From contig JAFXYP010000071.1 of assembly GCA_017541665.1 (NCBI GenBank), positions 1-59,676 of the forward strand: a stretch of DNA of 59,676 nucleotides. Direction: 5' to 3'. The position numbers and the translations under genes are program-made. The notes below the pieces were generated by a model. It saw only the letters and a program-made list of their open reading frames with translations. It had not been told where the DNA came from and searched no databases. How positions within the stretch are numbered: position 1 is the first letter of the stretch; each line of letters starts with the position of its first letter. This document shows positions 25,590 through 34,209 of the stretch, piece by piece. The DNA is from Lentisphaeria bacterium. GTDB taxonomy: Bacteria > Verrucomicrobiota > Lentisphaeria > Victivallales > UBA1829.

Positions 25590-27014
25590 ATGATGAAGGC
25601 GCTTCTTTTCTGCTCGACGCGAGGGACCCGGTGGTTGAAGGGATTTTTCCCGAACCATCCGGTCTTCCTGCTCCCGTTTGCGAACAAGCCCGCGATCGAG
25701 TACATCCTGGACTATTGTTTCCTGAGCGGGATCCGCGACGTCAGGATCGTATCCGACGAAGAATCCGAGGTCCTGCGGGCGCAATACCGCAACGGCGAAA
25801 TGCTGAGCATGAACATCAGCTTCGGAAGCGTGAGCTCCACCCGTTCGGTCAAACGGATCATCCAGCAGAACATGGCGTTCTGCAGGAACTGCGATCTTCT
25901 GTTCATTTCCGGGCTTTTCCTGCCCGAATACGACAAGCGCTCTCCTCACGAACTGAGCATCGGACCGGACGGGATTCGCGGCCGTACTTACGGAAAGAAC
26001 GAGGTCGCCTGGTATCTGATCGGCCGGAACAGGCTGAACGATCTGCCATCCGACTGGAGCGGATTCCATGACGACACCCTGCTTGACGGTGTCCCGGTGA
26101 CGGACATCCGCGATTACTACCGGCACAACATGCGCCTGGCCGACAGCGACATCGAGAAATACAACCTGCCGGGATTCAGCGAAGGAAAAAACAGCTTTGT
26201 CGGGCGTGACGTCCGGATCCCCGGCTCGGCACGCGTCAGGCCGCCCGTCATCCTCGGAAACGGGATCCAGTTCGGGCGCAGGGTGCATGCGGGTCCGAAC
26301 ATCATCATCGGCGACAACTGCGTCATCGACAACGAGACGACGATCCGGGATACGGTCGTGCTCGGCAACACGTATATCGGCCGCAACCTGGAGATCCGCG
26401 GGAAGATCTGCTCCGGAAACACCTTGATCGACCCGGAGACCGGCACGAGCATCAGCATCGCCAATCCGTCCGTCTTTTCCGAAATGGAGCAGGACGAATA
26501 TGAAAAATGCCCGCTGTATCAGAGGGCTCTGGCGTTCCTCCTGCTTCTGGCCCAAACCCTGCCCTACGCACTTCTGAGGCCGTTTCTGGAGTTTCACGCC
26601 ACGCTGGTGGAATGCCTGACAGGGCACGGGACGAGGCGCACGCTGGCTATGCACGGATATGTCCTGCCGGAAAAGAGCCTCGCCGGAAAACTCTTCAGGA
26701 AGCTGACGCTGACCAAATACCATCTGCTGCCGCATGCCGCTTTCGGGAAGATGCGGCTGGTCGGGAACCGCCTGCTGGAAGCGACCGAACACAATGAACA
26801 GTTCATCCGGGATTTGCCCGGTTACGCCCCCGGCATTTTTTCATACACCGAGTATCTCGGCCATGAAAACGAACCATATCAACTGGAACTCGACGAGCAG
26901 TATTATGCACATGTCATGAACTGCTGGTTCAACATTAAGATTCTGATAGGGATTTTGCGGCACAATCTGAGCCTGGAAAGCCGCGCCCTGCAACAGAGAG
27001 GAGCAACGGAATGA
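25590..27014 (+). CDS. fusion of degenerate sugar nucleotidyltransferase, beta-helix and degenerate phosphoglycosyl-transferase-like domain
   Basis: 474 residues in three parts. (1) About 1-170 follows a nucleotidyltransferase: KALLFCSTRGTRW, FLLPFANKPAIEYILDY and GIRDVRIVSDE align with the usual KAVILAGGxGTRL, PVANKPxIEYIL and GIxDVxIV, but the Gly-Gly, the catalytic Lys and the metal-binding Asp (here ISGLFL) are gone. (2) About 200-295 has hexapeptide repeats of a left-handed beta-helix (VILGNGIQFGRRVHAG, IIIGDNCVIDNETTI, VVLGNTYIGRNL). (3) A hydrophobic helix (about 312-335) precedes a C-terminus whose KMRLVGNRL, LPGYAPGIFSYTEYLG and YYAHVMNCWFNIKILI resemble MSLVGPRP, KPGITG and YV-x-N-x-S-x-x-D-x-KIL of phosphoglycosyl transferases, without the catalytic Asp-Glu. 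Probably a membrane scaffold or regulator of the upstream transferase. Its stop overlaps the next start by four bases. Confidence 0.72.
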   Translation: MMKALLFCSTRGTRWLKGFFPNHPVFLLPFANKPAIEYILDYCFLSGIRDVRIVSDEESEVLRAQYRNGEMLSMNISFGSVSSTRSVKRIIQQNMAFCRNCDLLFISGLFLPEYDKRSPHELSIGPDGIRGRTYGKNEVAWYLIGRNRLNDLPSDWSGFHDDTLLDGVPVTDIRDYYRHNMRLADSDIEKYNLPGFSEGKNSFVGRDVRIPGSARVRPPVILGNGIQFGRRVHAGPNIIIGDNCVIDNETTIRDTVVLGNTYIGRNLEIRGKICSGNTLIDPETGTSISIANPSVFSEMEQDEYEKCPLYQRALAFLLLLAQTLPYALLRPFLEFHATLVECLTGHGTRRTLAMHGYVLPEKSLAGKLFRKLTLTKYHLLPHAAFGKMRLVGNRLLEATEHNEQFIRDLPGYAPGIFSYTEYLGHENEPYQLELDEQYYAHVMNCWFNIKILIGILRHNLSLESRALQQRGATE

Positions 27015-29101
27015 TCTTATCGGACAAAGGAGATCCCGCCCTTGAGGCTGAATCCGGCATTTTTACGCCCGAAGCGGAACAGGAGAAATCGGAACCCGCC
27101 ATCATGCAGTTTGTCCGCCTTTTCAAGCGGGATATCTGGTGCTGGGTCAGCGCTGTTCAGAAGCTCTGGTGGCTTTTTGCCATTTTCCCGCTTCTGTTCG
27201 CCACCATCACCTTCTTCATCAGGACCATGACGACCACCAACGTGTATGTGGCGAACTGCGGCCTGATCCGCCAGGAAATCACGGACACCAAGAACGGCGT
27301 TCTGCCGCCCGGCTATGTGAACGTCCAGCGGTCCATCGTGCTGAACCTGTTCAAAAGCCGTGCCGTCCTGGAAGAGACGATCAAGCGCCTGAGCCTGCCC
27401 TACACGGCTGAACAGCTCTACAACAACATCGCGATCAAGTCGGAAAAGAATTCCGACTACTATTTCGTCTCCGCGTCCTCGAAGGATCCGACGATCGCCG
27501 CCGCCCTGGCAAACACCCTGGCCGACGTGTTCATCGAGGAGTACAAGAAGCTGATCCGCAGGAACCTCGAGGACCTGAACGACAGTTATGTCAGGACCCA
27601 GAACGACCTGGAGAAGCAGCTGGCGGACCAGGACGAGAAACTCAAGAGGATGAGCGCCGAAAACAACCTTACGGCCATCGAAAACGATATCGCGTTCAAC
27701 AACCAGCGCCTGCTTCAGGTCGAAGACCAGCTGACCCGGTCCTCTTCCACGCTCGATTCTGCGAAACAGGCTCTGTTCGAGCTTCAGGGCGAACTGGCCA
27801 ACACGCCCGAGGAAGTCGTGACCCACAGGGAAAAAAGCACCGTGGCGGAGGACGAGCTCATGCGCGCGGAGAACCAGCTGCATGCCTACGAGCAGGTCTA
27901 TGCCAGAAGCAACCCGCTCCTGATTCAGCAGAGGGAGCTGGTCAAGCGCCTGAAGGCGGAACAGGAAAAAGCAAGAGAGGAAGAGGATGAAGGGGAAACC
28001 GACGTCAACAAGAAAATCATCGTTTCCCGCAATCCGGCGTACACGCAGATCCTGGTTTCCATTGCCGCGAAGAAAGCCGAGATCTCGACTCTGACCAACG
28101 ATATCAAGCTCAACAACGAAAACGCCATTCAGCTCCGCGCCCGCCGCGAACTCCTGTCCTCGCTTCACCCGACGCTCCGCCAGCTCGAAGCCGACATGAA
28201 GCAGACCAAGGACCAGATCAACAACACGAAGCTCCAGATCGCCACGATCAACAGCTTCCTCGACCGCTCCTTCTCCGACATCACCATCCAGGAGCTTGCG
28301 AAAGCCCCCACCACGCCGCTCGGACGCAAGCGCGGCGTCTGGGCCATCATCGGATTCATCCTCGGTTCTTTCGTCGCCTTCACCATCATCCTCGGATGCG
28401 AGTTCTTCAACTTGACGATCCGGTCCAACGTGGACATCGAGCAGGCCCTCAGGATCAAGATGCTGGGTATGATCCCGGTGCTGGAACAGAACCACCGTGC
28501 CGACTATTACAGCGCCCTGCAGACGATGACCAGCAACGGCAAGCCGTTCTTCTCTCTGGCGTCGCCCGATCATCCGCTGCTGATCGTGTTCGCGCCGAGC
28601 AGCCGGTCCGACCTGGATGAAAAGACGAGAGAGGAATTCTGCGAAACATTGAAAATCCGCCTGGGCTGCAAATACGTCGTCATTTCCCCTGTCAAGGAGG
28701 ATGAGTTCTCGACAAAGCAGATGCCCCTGCTCATCAACGATTACCTGTACCAGTTCACGGACGAGGCTCCGAAGCCCGGAAAGGACCGTACCGTTTTCTT
28801 CCGGCTGGACGACCTTTCGTTCATCTCCCCGCTGACGGACGAACAGATTCAGCGGGTCAAGACGGCCTACAAGTCCGTATCCATCATCGTGTGGGATCTT
28901 TTCGACTTCGAACTCCACAGACAGCTTTTCGCGGAAATCGCCCACAATTCCGACCTGACGATCATCCCGATGAAGTACGCCCAGACCTCGAAACTGAGCA
29001 TCTACCGGATCCTTCAATTCCTGAAATCGTTCCATGTCAGAAATGTCGTCGGTTTCCTCTACAACGTCAACAACAAGCATTACAGCAAGGTGACATTATG
29101 A
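27011..29101 (+). CDS. Wzz/GumC-type chain-length protein with degenerate BY-kinase domain
   Basis: 696 residues. Polysaccharide co-polymerase of the inner membrane. TM1 at about 53-72 (LWWLFAIFPLLFATITFFI), a long periplasmic part with the SAxSKDPxxAAxLANTLAxVF pattern near 155-175 and coiled coils (about 190-430), then a Pro-rich stretch (APTTPLGRKRG) and TM2 at about 438-460. The cytoplasmic C-terminus (about 510-696) keeps the fold of a bacterial tyrosine kinase (LLIVFAPSSRSDLDEKTRE, SVSIIVWDLFDFE, LTIIPMKYAQTS) but has no Walker A GxxGxGK[ST] and no terminal Tyr cluster, so it should not phosphorylate. The ATG at 27011 overlaps the previous stop; the stop overlaps the exporter start (29098-29101). 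Confidence 0.88.
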   Translation: MILSDKGDPALEAESGIFTPEAEQEKSEPAIMQFVRLFKRDIWCWVSAVQKLWWLFAIFPLLFATITFFIRTMTTTNVYVANCGLIRQEITDTKNGVLPPGYVNVQRSIVLNLFKSRAVLEETIKRLSLPYTAEQLYNNIAIKSEKNSDYYFVSASSKDPTIAAALANTLADVFIEEYKKLIRRNLEDLNDSYVRTQNDLEKQLADQDEKLKRMSAENNLTAIENDIAFNNQRLLQVEDQLTRSSSTLDSAKQALFELQGELANTPEEVVTHREKSTVAEDELMRAENQLHAYEQVYARSNPLLIQQRELVKRLKAEQEKAREEEDEGETDVNKKIIVSRNPAYTQILVSIAAKKAEISTLTNDIKLNNENAIQLRARRELLSSLHPTLRQLEADMKQTKDQINNTKLQIATINSFLDRSFSDITIQELAKAPTTPLGRKRGVWAIIGFILGSFVAFTIILGCEFFNLTIRSNVDIEQALRIKMLGMIPVLEQNHRADYYSALQTMTSNGKPFFSLASPDHPLLIVFAPSSRSDLDEKTREEFCETLKIRLGCKYVVISPVKEDEFSTKQMPLLINDYLYQFTDEAPKPGKDRTVFFRLDDLSFISPLTDEQIQRVKTAYKSVSIIVWDLFDFELHRQLFAEIAHNSDLTIIPMKYAQTSKLSIYRILQFLKSFHVRNVVGFLYNVNNKHYSKVTL

Positions 29102-30156
29102 TTTCCAAGATCCCCCGGCTTTTCCTGTTGTTCTTTCTGCCTTTTCTCGCTCTTGTCCTGTCCGCATGCAACAACACTCCCTTCGGCGGGATCGCCGTTC
29201 CCGGCATGACTTCCGTGATCCCGAAAGACGAAGGGGATACCAATGCCATTCAGGAGGAGCTGAAAGCCCTGCATGTGGTGAACCCCACGCCGTATGAGAT
29301 TCACCCCGGCGATACGTTCCAGATGTCCGTGTACAACCAGCCGGACCTGACTACGACTATCCTGGTCGCGCCGGACGGGACGGCCAGCCTTCCCCTGATC
29401 GGGATCCTGAAGCTCGCCGGAATGAACCTGGAGGACGCGACGAAACTGACGGAAAAGAAACTCTCGACGTATTTGAAATCCCCGGTCGTCACGCTGGCCC
29501 CGGTGACGGTAAGCGGCTACTACTTCACGATTGCCGGACGCGTTGTCAGGCCGGGCAACTACACAGTGTCCATCGGCCAGACAAAGATGCTTGATGCGAT
29601 CGCGCTTTCCGGCGGATTCCAGACCGGCTCGTTCCATAACGACACGGTCGAACTCGCCGACCTGGACAATGCCTTCATCAAGCGCGACGGGAAAAAACTG
29701 CCCGTGGACTTCAAGAAGCTCATCTACGAAGGCGACGACCTGCACAACATCCCCATTCTGAACGGAGATTACATCTACGTGCCATCGACCATGCACGGAT
29801 ACATCATCTTCCTCGGCGAGGTCGGAGAGAACACCTATGTCGGCTTTACGGAGGGGATGACGCTGCTTCAGGGGCTCTCCTATGTGAACGGCCTGAAATC
29901 GGATACGTACAGCGAATATGTCCGGGTGATCCGCGGCGGGATGGACAACACCGTGGTCTATACCGTCAATATCGACAAAATCCTGAACGGAAAGATGAAG
30001 GATTTCAAGCTTAACGCGAGTGATATCATCTACGTCCCCATGGACGATATCTCGAAGTGGAACAGGATCGTCCGGAAGCTGCTGCCGACCCTGCAGGTGG
30101 TCAATCTGCTTGCCGGTCCGTTCGGTTCGGCCGTCCTCGGGTATTTCAATCTCTGA
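29098..30156 (+). CDS. polysaccharide export outer-membrane lipoprotein (Wza/GumB type)
   Basis: 352 residues from the ATG at 29098 (four-base overlap with the Wzz-like gene). A lipoprotein signal ends in LSAC (Cys22). A poly_export domain follows (about 65-155: YEIHPGDTFQMSVYNQPDLTT, VAPDGTASLPLIGILKLAG, SPVVTLAPV), then two SLBB repeats (FTIAGRVVRPGNYTV ... MLDAIALSGGF, and IIFLGEVGENTYVGFTEGMTLLQGLSYVNG). A C-terminal helix (QVVNLLAGPFGSAVLGYF) could form the outer-membrane alpha barrel. It makes the channel through which the polymer leaves the cell, together with the Wzz-like protein. Confidence 0.92.
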   Translation: MISKIPRLFLLFFLPFLALVLSACNNTPFGGIAVPGMTSVIPKDEGDTNAIQEELKALHVVNPTPYEIHPGDTFQMSVYNQPDLTTTILVAPDGTASLPLIGILKLAGMNLEDATKLTEKKLSTYLKSPVVTLAPVTVSGYYFTIAGRVVRPGNYTVSIGQTKMLDAIALSGGFQTGSFHNDTVELADLDNAFIKRDGKKLPVDFKKLIYEGDDLHNIPILNGDYIYVPSTMHGYIIFLGEVGENTYVGFTEGMTLLQGLSYVNGLKSDTYSEYVRVIRGGMDNTVVYTVNIDKILNGKMKDFKLNASDIIYVPMDDISKWNRIVRKLLPTLQVVNLLAGPFGSAVLGYFNL

Positions 30157-30205
30157 CGTGCATTCGCATTCGCCTTTCCATTCCGGGGAACAAAAAGGCT
30201 GACGT

Positions 30206-31729
30206 ATGCCTTTCCTGAAGATCATAGCGTTTCTGTTCCTTTTTCTGTATGTGCTGCCATTCATGACGGCATTGTGCTGCATGTCTCCGGTTTTCAAGCA
30301 CATCTGTTTCGCCGGAATGGTCTATTTCACATCCAATGAGTTTTCCCTCAACTTCGTCCCGATGCCGTCCTGGCGCGGGACGGCGAGAGGATATGCGTTC
30401 ACGGCCGTGTCGCTCTTTGCCGTTCCGCTGTTCATGAGCATGCTCTTCAATCCGCGGTATAAGGTGAGGCTGTTTCCGCCCGGCTCCTTTTTCTATTTTC
30501 TCTATTATCTGTCTATTCTGCTGTCCGGCATAAACGCCATCCACATGCACCAGTGGGGCTTTGAAGTCTACAAGATGTTCTGGATGTATATCACGTTCCT
30601 GGCCGCGTTCAATTATTTGAATCAAACCAAAAACCTCACGTTCTTCATCTATCTTGTTTGCTGCATTCTGATCTTCCTGTTTCTCTATGGGGTCAAGCAG
30701 AAATACATGGAAGGGTTGTACCAGATCCGATCGACGTTCCCCCATCAGAATTCGCTTTCCCTGTATTTGGAGCTGTTCGGGCTTCTCTCGCTCGGCGTCC
30801 TGATGAACGAAGACATCGGCAAACTGCTGTTTTTCCTTTCCCTGTTTGCATTCGGCGGGTCGGTGCTTCTGATCGTTTTCACGTACTCCCGAGGCGGGCT
30901 CGTCATTTTTTTCGGCGGCATCGCCATCGTCTGCGCGCTTTCGATCCTTTTCAACGGTTTTTCCCTCAGACGCCTGACCCTGATGCTTATCGGCCTGCTG
31001 GTCATGCTGAGCATCGTCGGATATGCGCTGCCGCGCATCATCCAGCGTTTCACCAGTGCCCCGGAAGCGTCGAAAAACACAAGAATCGTGCTTGCGGTTT
31101 CCTCGAAACGAATGGCGAACGACTTCCGTCTCGGTGTCGGAGCCAACAATTATTCGGAGTATTCGGGCGGGTATTACAATTACGTTCGGGGTTACTATCG
31201 GGAAAGCGACGCCCCAAGATACGGCGGAATTGTCGAGACCATCTATCTGCTGGTTGCGGCGGAATGCGGCTGGTACGGCATGGGGCTTCTGATCCTCTGG
31301 TTCCTTTACTATTATTTTTCCGACATCATAAGCATGTTCTACCTCAGGAAAAAGCCGTGTTCCGGCATCGTGATCGGACTCTTCGGCGGATTGACCTGCA
31401 ACTACTGGCACTCCACGCTCGAATGGAGCTTGAAACAATACAACAACTTCGCCGGACAAATGATTTTGTACGCTGTCATCGCCGTCATCGCCGTCAACCG
31501 GAAGAATATCAAGGAGGCTTATCTGCGGAGCCGGGCCTGGAAAAAAATCCTGGAAAAACGGGAAAAAAAGAAAAGGCCCAGGTTTGCTTTCCAGTATATT
31601 CCGGGAAACCAGACCGTTCTTCCGCCCGGCGAAGGCGTTTTGCAAAACGAGGATCCTCCTGCCGAATCCCCGGCGGCGGGCCTCAATGCGCCGAAAACTC
31701 CGCCGGAATCCGGCTCGGATCCGATTTGA
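30206..31729 (+). CDS. O-antigen ligase/polymerase-like membrane protein (Wzy type)
   Basis: 507 residues with about ten to twelve predicted membrane helices (for example AFLFLFLYVLPFMTALCC, FFYFLYYLSILLSGI, LTFFIYLVCCILIFLFLYG, LTLMLIGLLVMLSIVGYAL). The segment FTYSRGGLVIFFGGIAIV is the Wzy_C/ligase family landmark. A large periplasmic loop (about 285-350) contains GVGANNYSEYSGG with HxxxN-like and aromatic residues as in WaaL/Wzy. The C-terminal 55 residues are a basic then Pro/Glu-rich cytoplasmic tail. It would polymerise the lipid-linked repeat units made by the upstream transferase. It starts about 50 bases after the exporter gene. Confidence 0.85.
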   Translation: MPFLKIIAFLFLFLYVLPFMTALCCMSPVFKHICFAGMVYFTSNEFSLNFVPMPSWRGTARGYAFTAVSLFAVPLFMSMLFNPRYKVRLFPPGSFFYFLYYLSILLSGINAIHMHQWGFEVYKMFWMYITFLAAFNYLNQTKNLTFFIYLVCCILIFLFLYGVKQKYMEGLYQIRSTFPHQNSLSLYLELFGLLSLGVLMNEDIGKLLFFLSLFAFGGSVLLIVFTYSRGGLVIFFGGIAIVCALSILFNGFSLRRLTLMLIGLLVMLSIVGYALPRIIQRFTSAPEASKNTRIVLAVSSKRMANDFRLGVGANNYSEYSGGYYNYVRGYYRESDAPRYGGIVETIYLLVAAECGWYGMGLLILWFLYYYFSDIISMFYLRKKPCSGIVIGLFGGLTCNYWHSTLEWSLKQYNNFAGQMILYAVIAVIAVNRKNIKEAYLRSRAWKKILEKREKKKRPRFAFQYIPGNQTVLPPGEGVLQNEDPPAESPAAGLNAPKTPPESGSDPI

Positions 31730-31752
31730 AAGCAAGGCGAGGAGAAAGCCCG

Positions 31753-32907
31753 ATGAAGATCGCCGACCGGAATCATTGTACAGGATGCGGAGCCTGTGCG
31801 GACGCTTGCCCTCCGTCCTGCATCTCCATGGCATTATCGGAAGAAGGGTTCCTGTTCCCGTCGGTCGATGAGTCCCGCTGTGTCGAATGCGGCGCCTGCG
31901 GGAAAGCCTGCCATGTGTTGAATCCGCCGGAAAGGCATAACCCGGAAAAAGCCTTTGCCGCCTGGGCTCTGGACGATTCCGTCCGCACGACCAGCTCTTC
32001 CGGCGGCATCTATTCCGTCCTCGGGGAACATGTGCTCGAAAACGGCGGCGTGATCAGCGGCTGCCGTTTCGACGGGGATATGGTCCTGAAGCATGAGCTC
32101 GGCGACCGCCCCGGCTGTACGGTCCGGTTCCGCGGCTCGAAATATGTTCAGTGCTTTACGGACGGGATCTACCGGAAGATCAAAAACGAGCTCGCAAACG
32201 GCAGGACCGTCCTTTTCACCGGCGTCCCGTGCCAGGTCGCCGGCCTGCGGACGTATTTGGGGCGCCCGTATGAAAACCTGATCGCCTGCGACCTGGTCTG
32301 CCATGGTGTCCCGAGCCAGAAGATATTCCGAAGCTATCTGAAACGGCACCGCCTGTCGCCCGACCCGGACCGCTCCGTCGTCGCGTTCCGCGACCTGAAG
32401 GGCTGGGGCGACTTCTATATCCGGGTCTCGGAACAGGACGATCTCGTGTGGCGTTCCGATGACGCGACGAACGAATTCCTCCGGTCATTCCTGTCCGGAT
32501 ATGACTACAACGAGGCCTGCTATGCCTGCCCGTACGCCTGCATGGAAAGGACCGGGGACCTGACGCTTGCGGATTTCTGGGGCCTCGGCAGGTCCGTCCC
32601 ATTCGACAAAGACCCCTCGAACGGCTGTTCCCTGATCCTCGTCAATACGGAAAAAGGCGCAAAACTGCTCCATGCGGTCCGTGACAGGCTCTTCCTGGAG
32701 GAACGGACGACGGAAGAGGCCCGGCAGGGTAACGGACAGCTTCGGAATCCGGTCCCGCGTCACCCGATGCGCGATGTTTTTTACCGGATGGAATGGGCGG
32801 AGATCGCCCGAAAGGTCAACTACGGCAACCCGTCGCCTCTTCGCAGGCTCCTGCGTGCGGGCAGGCGGAAACTCATGTCCTGCCTGAACCGCGGGAAAGG
32901 CAAATAA
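31753..32907 (+). CDS. FrhB-type iron-sulfur protein (coenzyme F420 hydrogenase beta-subunit family)
   Basis: 384 residues from the ATG at 31753. The N-terminus is a two-cluster ferredoxin: CTGCGACADACPPSC and CVECGACGKACH. The FrhB N- and C-terminal domains follow (SSSGGIYSVLGEHVLENGG, FRGSKYVQCF, VLFTGVPCQVAGLRTYLG, CDLVCHGVPS), then a CYACPYACMERTGDLTLADFWG motif with three Cys and a C-terminal basic tail. In polysaccharide loci this family occurs beside pyruvyl transferases, as here, but its reaction there is not established; a redox step on a sugar or flavin-dependent reduction is plausible. Confidence 0.85.
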   Translation: MKIADRNHCTGCGACADACPPSCISMALSEEGFLFPSVDESRCVECGACGKACHVLNPPERHNPEKAFAAWALDDSVRTTSSSGGIYSVLGEHVLENGGVISGCRFDGDMVLKHELGDRPGCTVRFRGSKYVQCFTDGIYRKIKNELANGRTVLFTGVPCQVAGLRTYLGRPYENLIACDLVCHGVPSQKIFRSYLKRHRLSPDPDRSVVAFRDLKGWGDFYIRVSEQDDLVWRSDDATNEFLRSFLSGYDYNEACYACPYACMERTGDLTLADFWGLGRSVPFDKDPSNGCSLILVNTEKGAKLLHAVRDRLFLEERTTEEARQGNGQLRNPVPRHPMRDVFYRMEWAEIARKVNYGNPSPLRRLLRAGRRKLMSCLNRGKGK

Positions 32908-32953
32908 TCAGGCCGGGAACCCGGAACCATTACTTGAGGAAAAAGGTATCATC

Positions 32954-34180
32954 ATGAAGATCCTGTTAGGCGGTGTGCCGTTCGGCTGCGACAATATCGG
33001 CGACGAGGCGATCCTGGCTTCCGTCATCGGTCTCCTGCGCGGCATCCGCCCGGACGCGGAGATCCTCGTGAGCACAGGAGACCGCGCCGGGACGGAACGC
33101 AAGTTCGGTCTGGAGACCGTCCCCCTGTACGGATTCGATCCGTCCGTCCCCGCCGGACGCCTGGGCGAGGCTCTCGGCGGCGTCGACTTTTTCATTTGGG
33201 CGGGCGCTACCGGGCTGTCCGATTATCCGGAAATGGCCTGCACCCTGCTGGAGACGGCGCACGCGCACGGCGTCCGGACGATCGTCTGGAGTGTCGGCAT
33301 GAACGACATCTTCAACCCGATCTTTTTCGCGCTCGGCAGGAAAAAGAAGAAGATCGCGGACCTCTTCAAAAAATGCTGCGGTCTCGACCTGGAGAAACGC
33401 TGGACCGAATGGCGTGTGCGGTCCGTGCGCCGGAGGTTGGCGGCCGTCCTCGGTCGCTGTGACCTGGTCGTCCTCCGCGATGCGAAGTCGTTGGAGGTGC
33501 TCCGTCTGTGCGCTCCGTTCCCCGATGCCGTTGCCGGGGCCGACACCGCCATCCTGCAGAAACAATGTCCGCCGGAAGACCTCCCGTGGAAAGACTCCGA
33601 ACGGGACCTCTTCCTGTCCGCGTCCGAACGGATGGCCGTCTGCGTGTCGGAGCAGAACCCGATTCGAGAAAGAGACCGGTTCATCGCCTGTCTGGACGGT
33701 ATGCTGGAGAAGCATCCCGGCCTCCTCGTCGTGACGATCCCCATGAACCCGAAAAATGATTTCCGCATCATGGAGAAGCTCATGCGCGCATCCAAACACC
33801 CGGACCGCATCCTGTCGCTCCGTTTCTTCGAGCCGGAGGAGGTTCAGGCCGTCGCTGCGGAATGCTCCGTGATCGTCAGCAGCCGTCTGCACCTGCTGAT
33901 CCTGGGGCTGAACAACCTGGTGCCCGGCGTCGGCATCGCGCGCGGCAGCAAGATCGAATTCTTCCTCTCCCGTTTCGGTCTGGCGACCGCCGGATCCACG
34001 GTCGCCCTCGACCTGCCGCGCCTGACCGAATCCGTGGAGCATGCTCTGGCGCACCGGGACGAATTCAAAAAACGCGCGGCATCCGTCCGAGCGGAGATGC
34101 TGGCGGATTTGGACCGGGCGAAGTCGCTCCTGCAACAGACACTGGCATCTGCGCCGTCCCACGGCCGGCCGGCCGACTGA
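32954..34180 (+). CDS. polysaccharide pyruvyl transferase family protein
   Basis: 408 residues, CsaB/ExoV-like. Such enzymes add a ketal pyruvate from phosphoenolpyruvate to sugars of exopolysaccharides or wall polymers, giving negative charge. Landmarks: the N-terminal KILLGGVPFGCDNIGDEAIL (the NxGDE motif), FFIWAGATGLSDYPEM, WSVGMNDI, LVVLRDAKSLEVL (the RDxxS motif), and the C-terminal ECSVIVSSRLHLLILGLNN with the SxRxH motif, followed by GIARGSKIEFFL. Its start has GAGGAAAAAGG. It pairs with the FrhB-type gene 46 bases upstream. Confidence 0.9.
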   Translation: MKILLGGVPFGCDNIGDEAILASVIGLLRGIRPDAEILVSTGDRAGTERKFGLETVPLYGFDPSVPAGRLGEALGGVDFFIWAGATGLSDYPEMACTLLETAHAHGVRTIVWSVGMNDIFNPIFFALGRKKKKIADLFKKCCGLDLEKRWTEWRVRSVRRRLAAVLGRCDLVVLRDAKSLEVLRLCAPFPDAVAGADTAILQKQCPPEDLPWKDSERDLFLSASERMAVCVSEQNPIRERDRFIACLDGMLEKHPGLLVVTIPMNPKNDFRIMEKLMRASKHPDRILSLRFFEPEEVQAVAAECSVIVSSRLHLLILGLNNLVPGVGIARGSKIEFFLSRFGLATAGSTVALDLPRLTESVEHALAHRDEFKKRAASVRAEMLADLDRAKSLLQQTLASAPSHGRPAD

Positions 34181-34209
34181 TTTTCCCATAACCACGGATC
34201 GGATATCCC

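Noticed and set aside
27017..29080. 687-codon minus-strand frame over the Wzz-like gene
   Set aside because: No homology and no ribosome site; the sense strand has full domain evidence.
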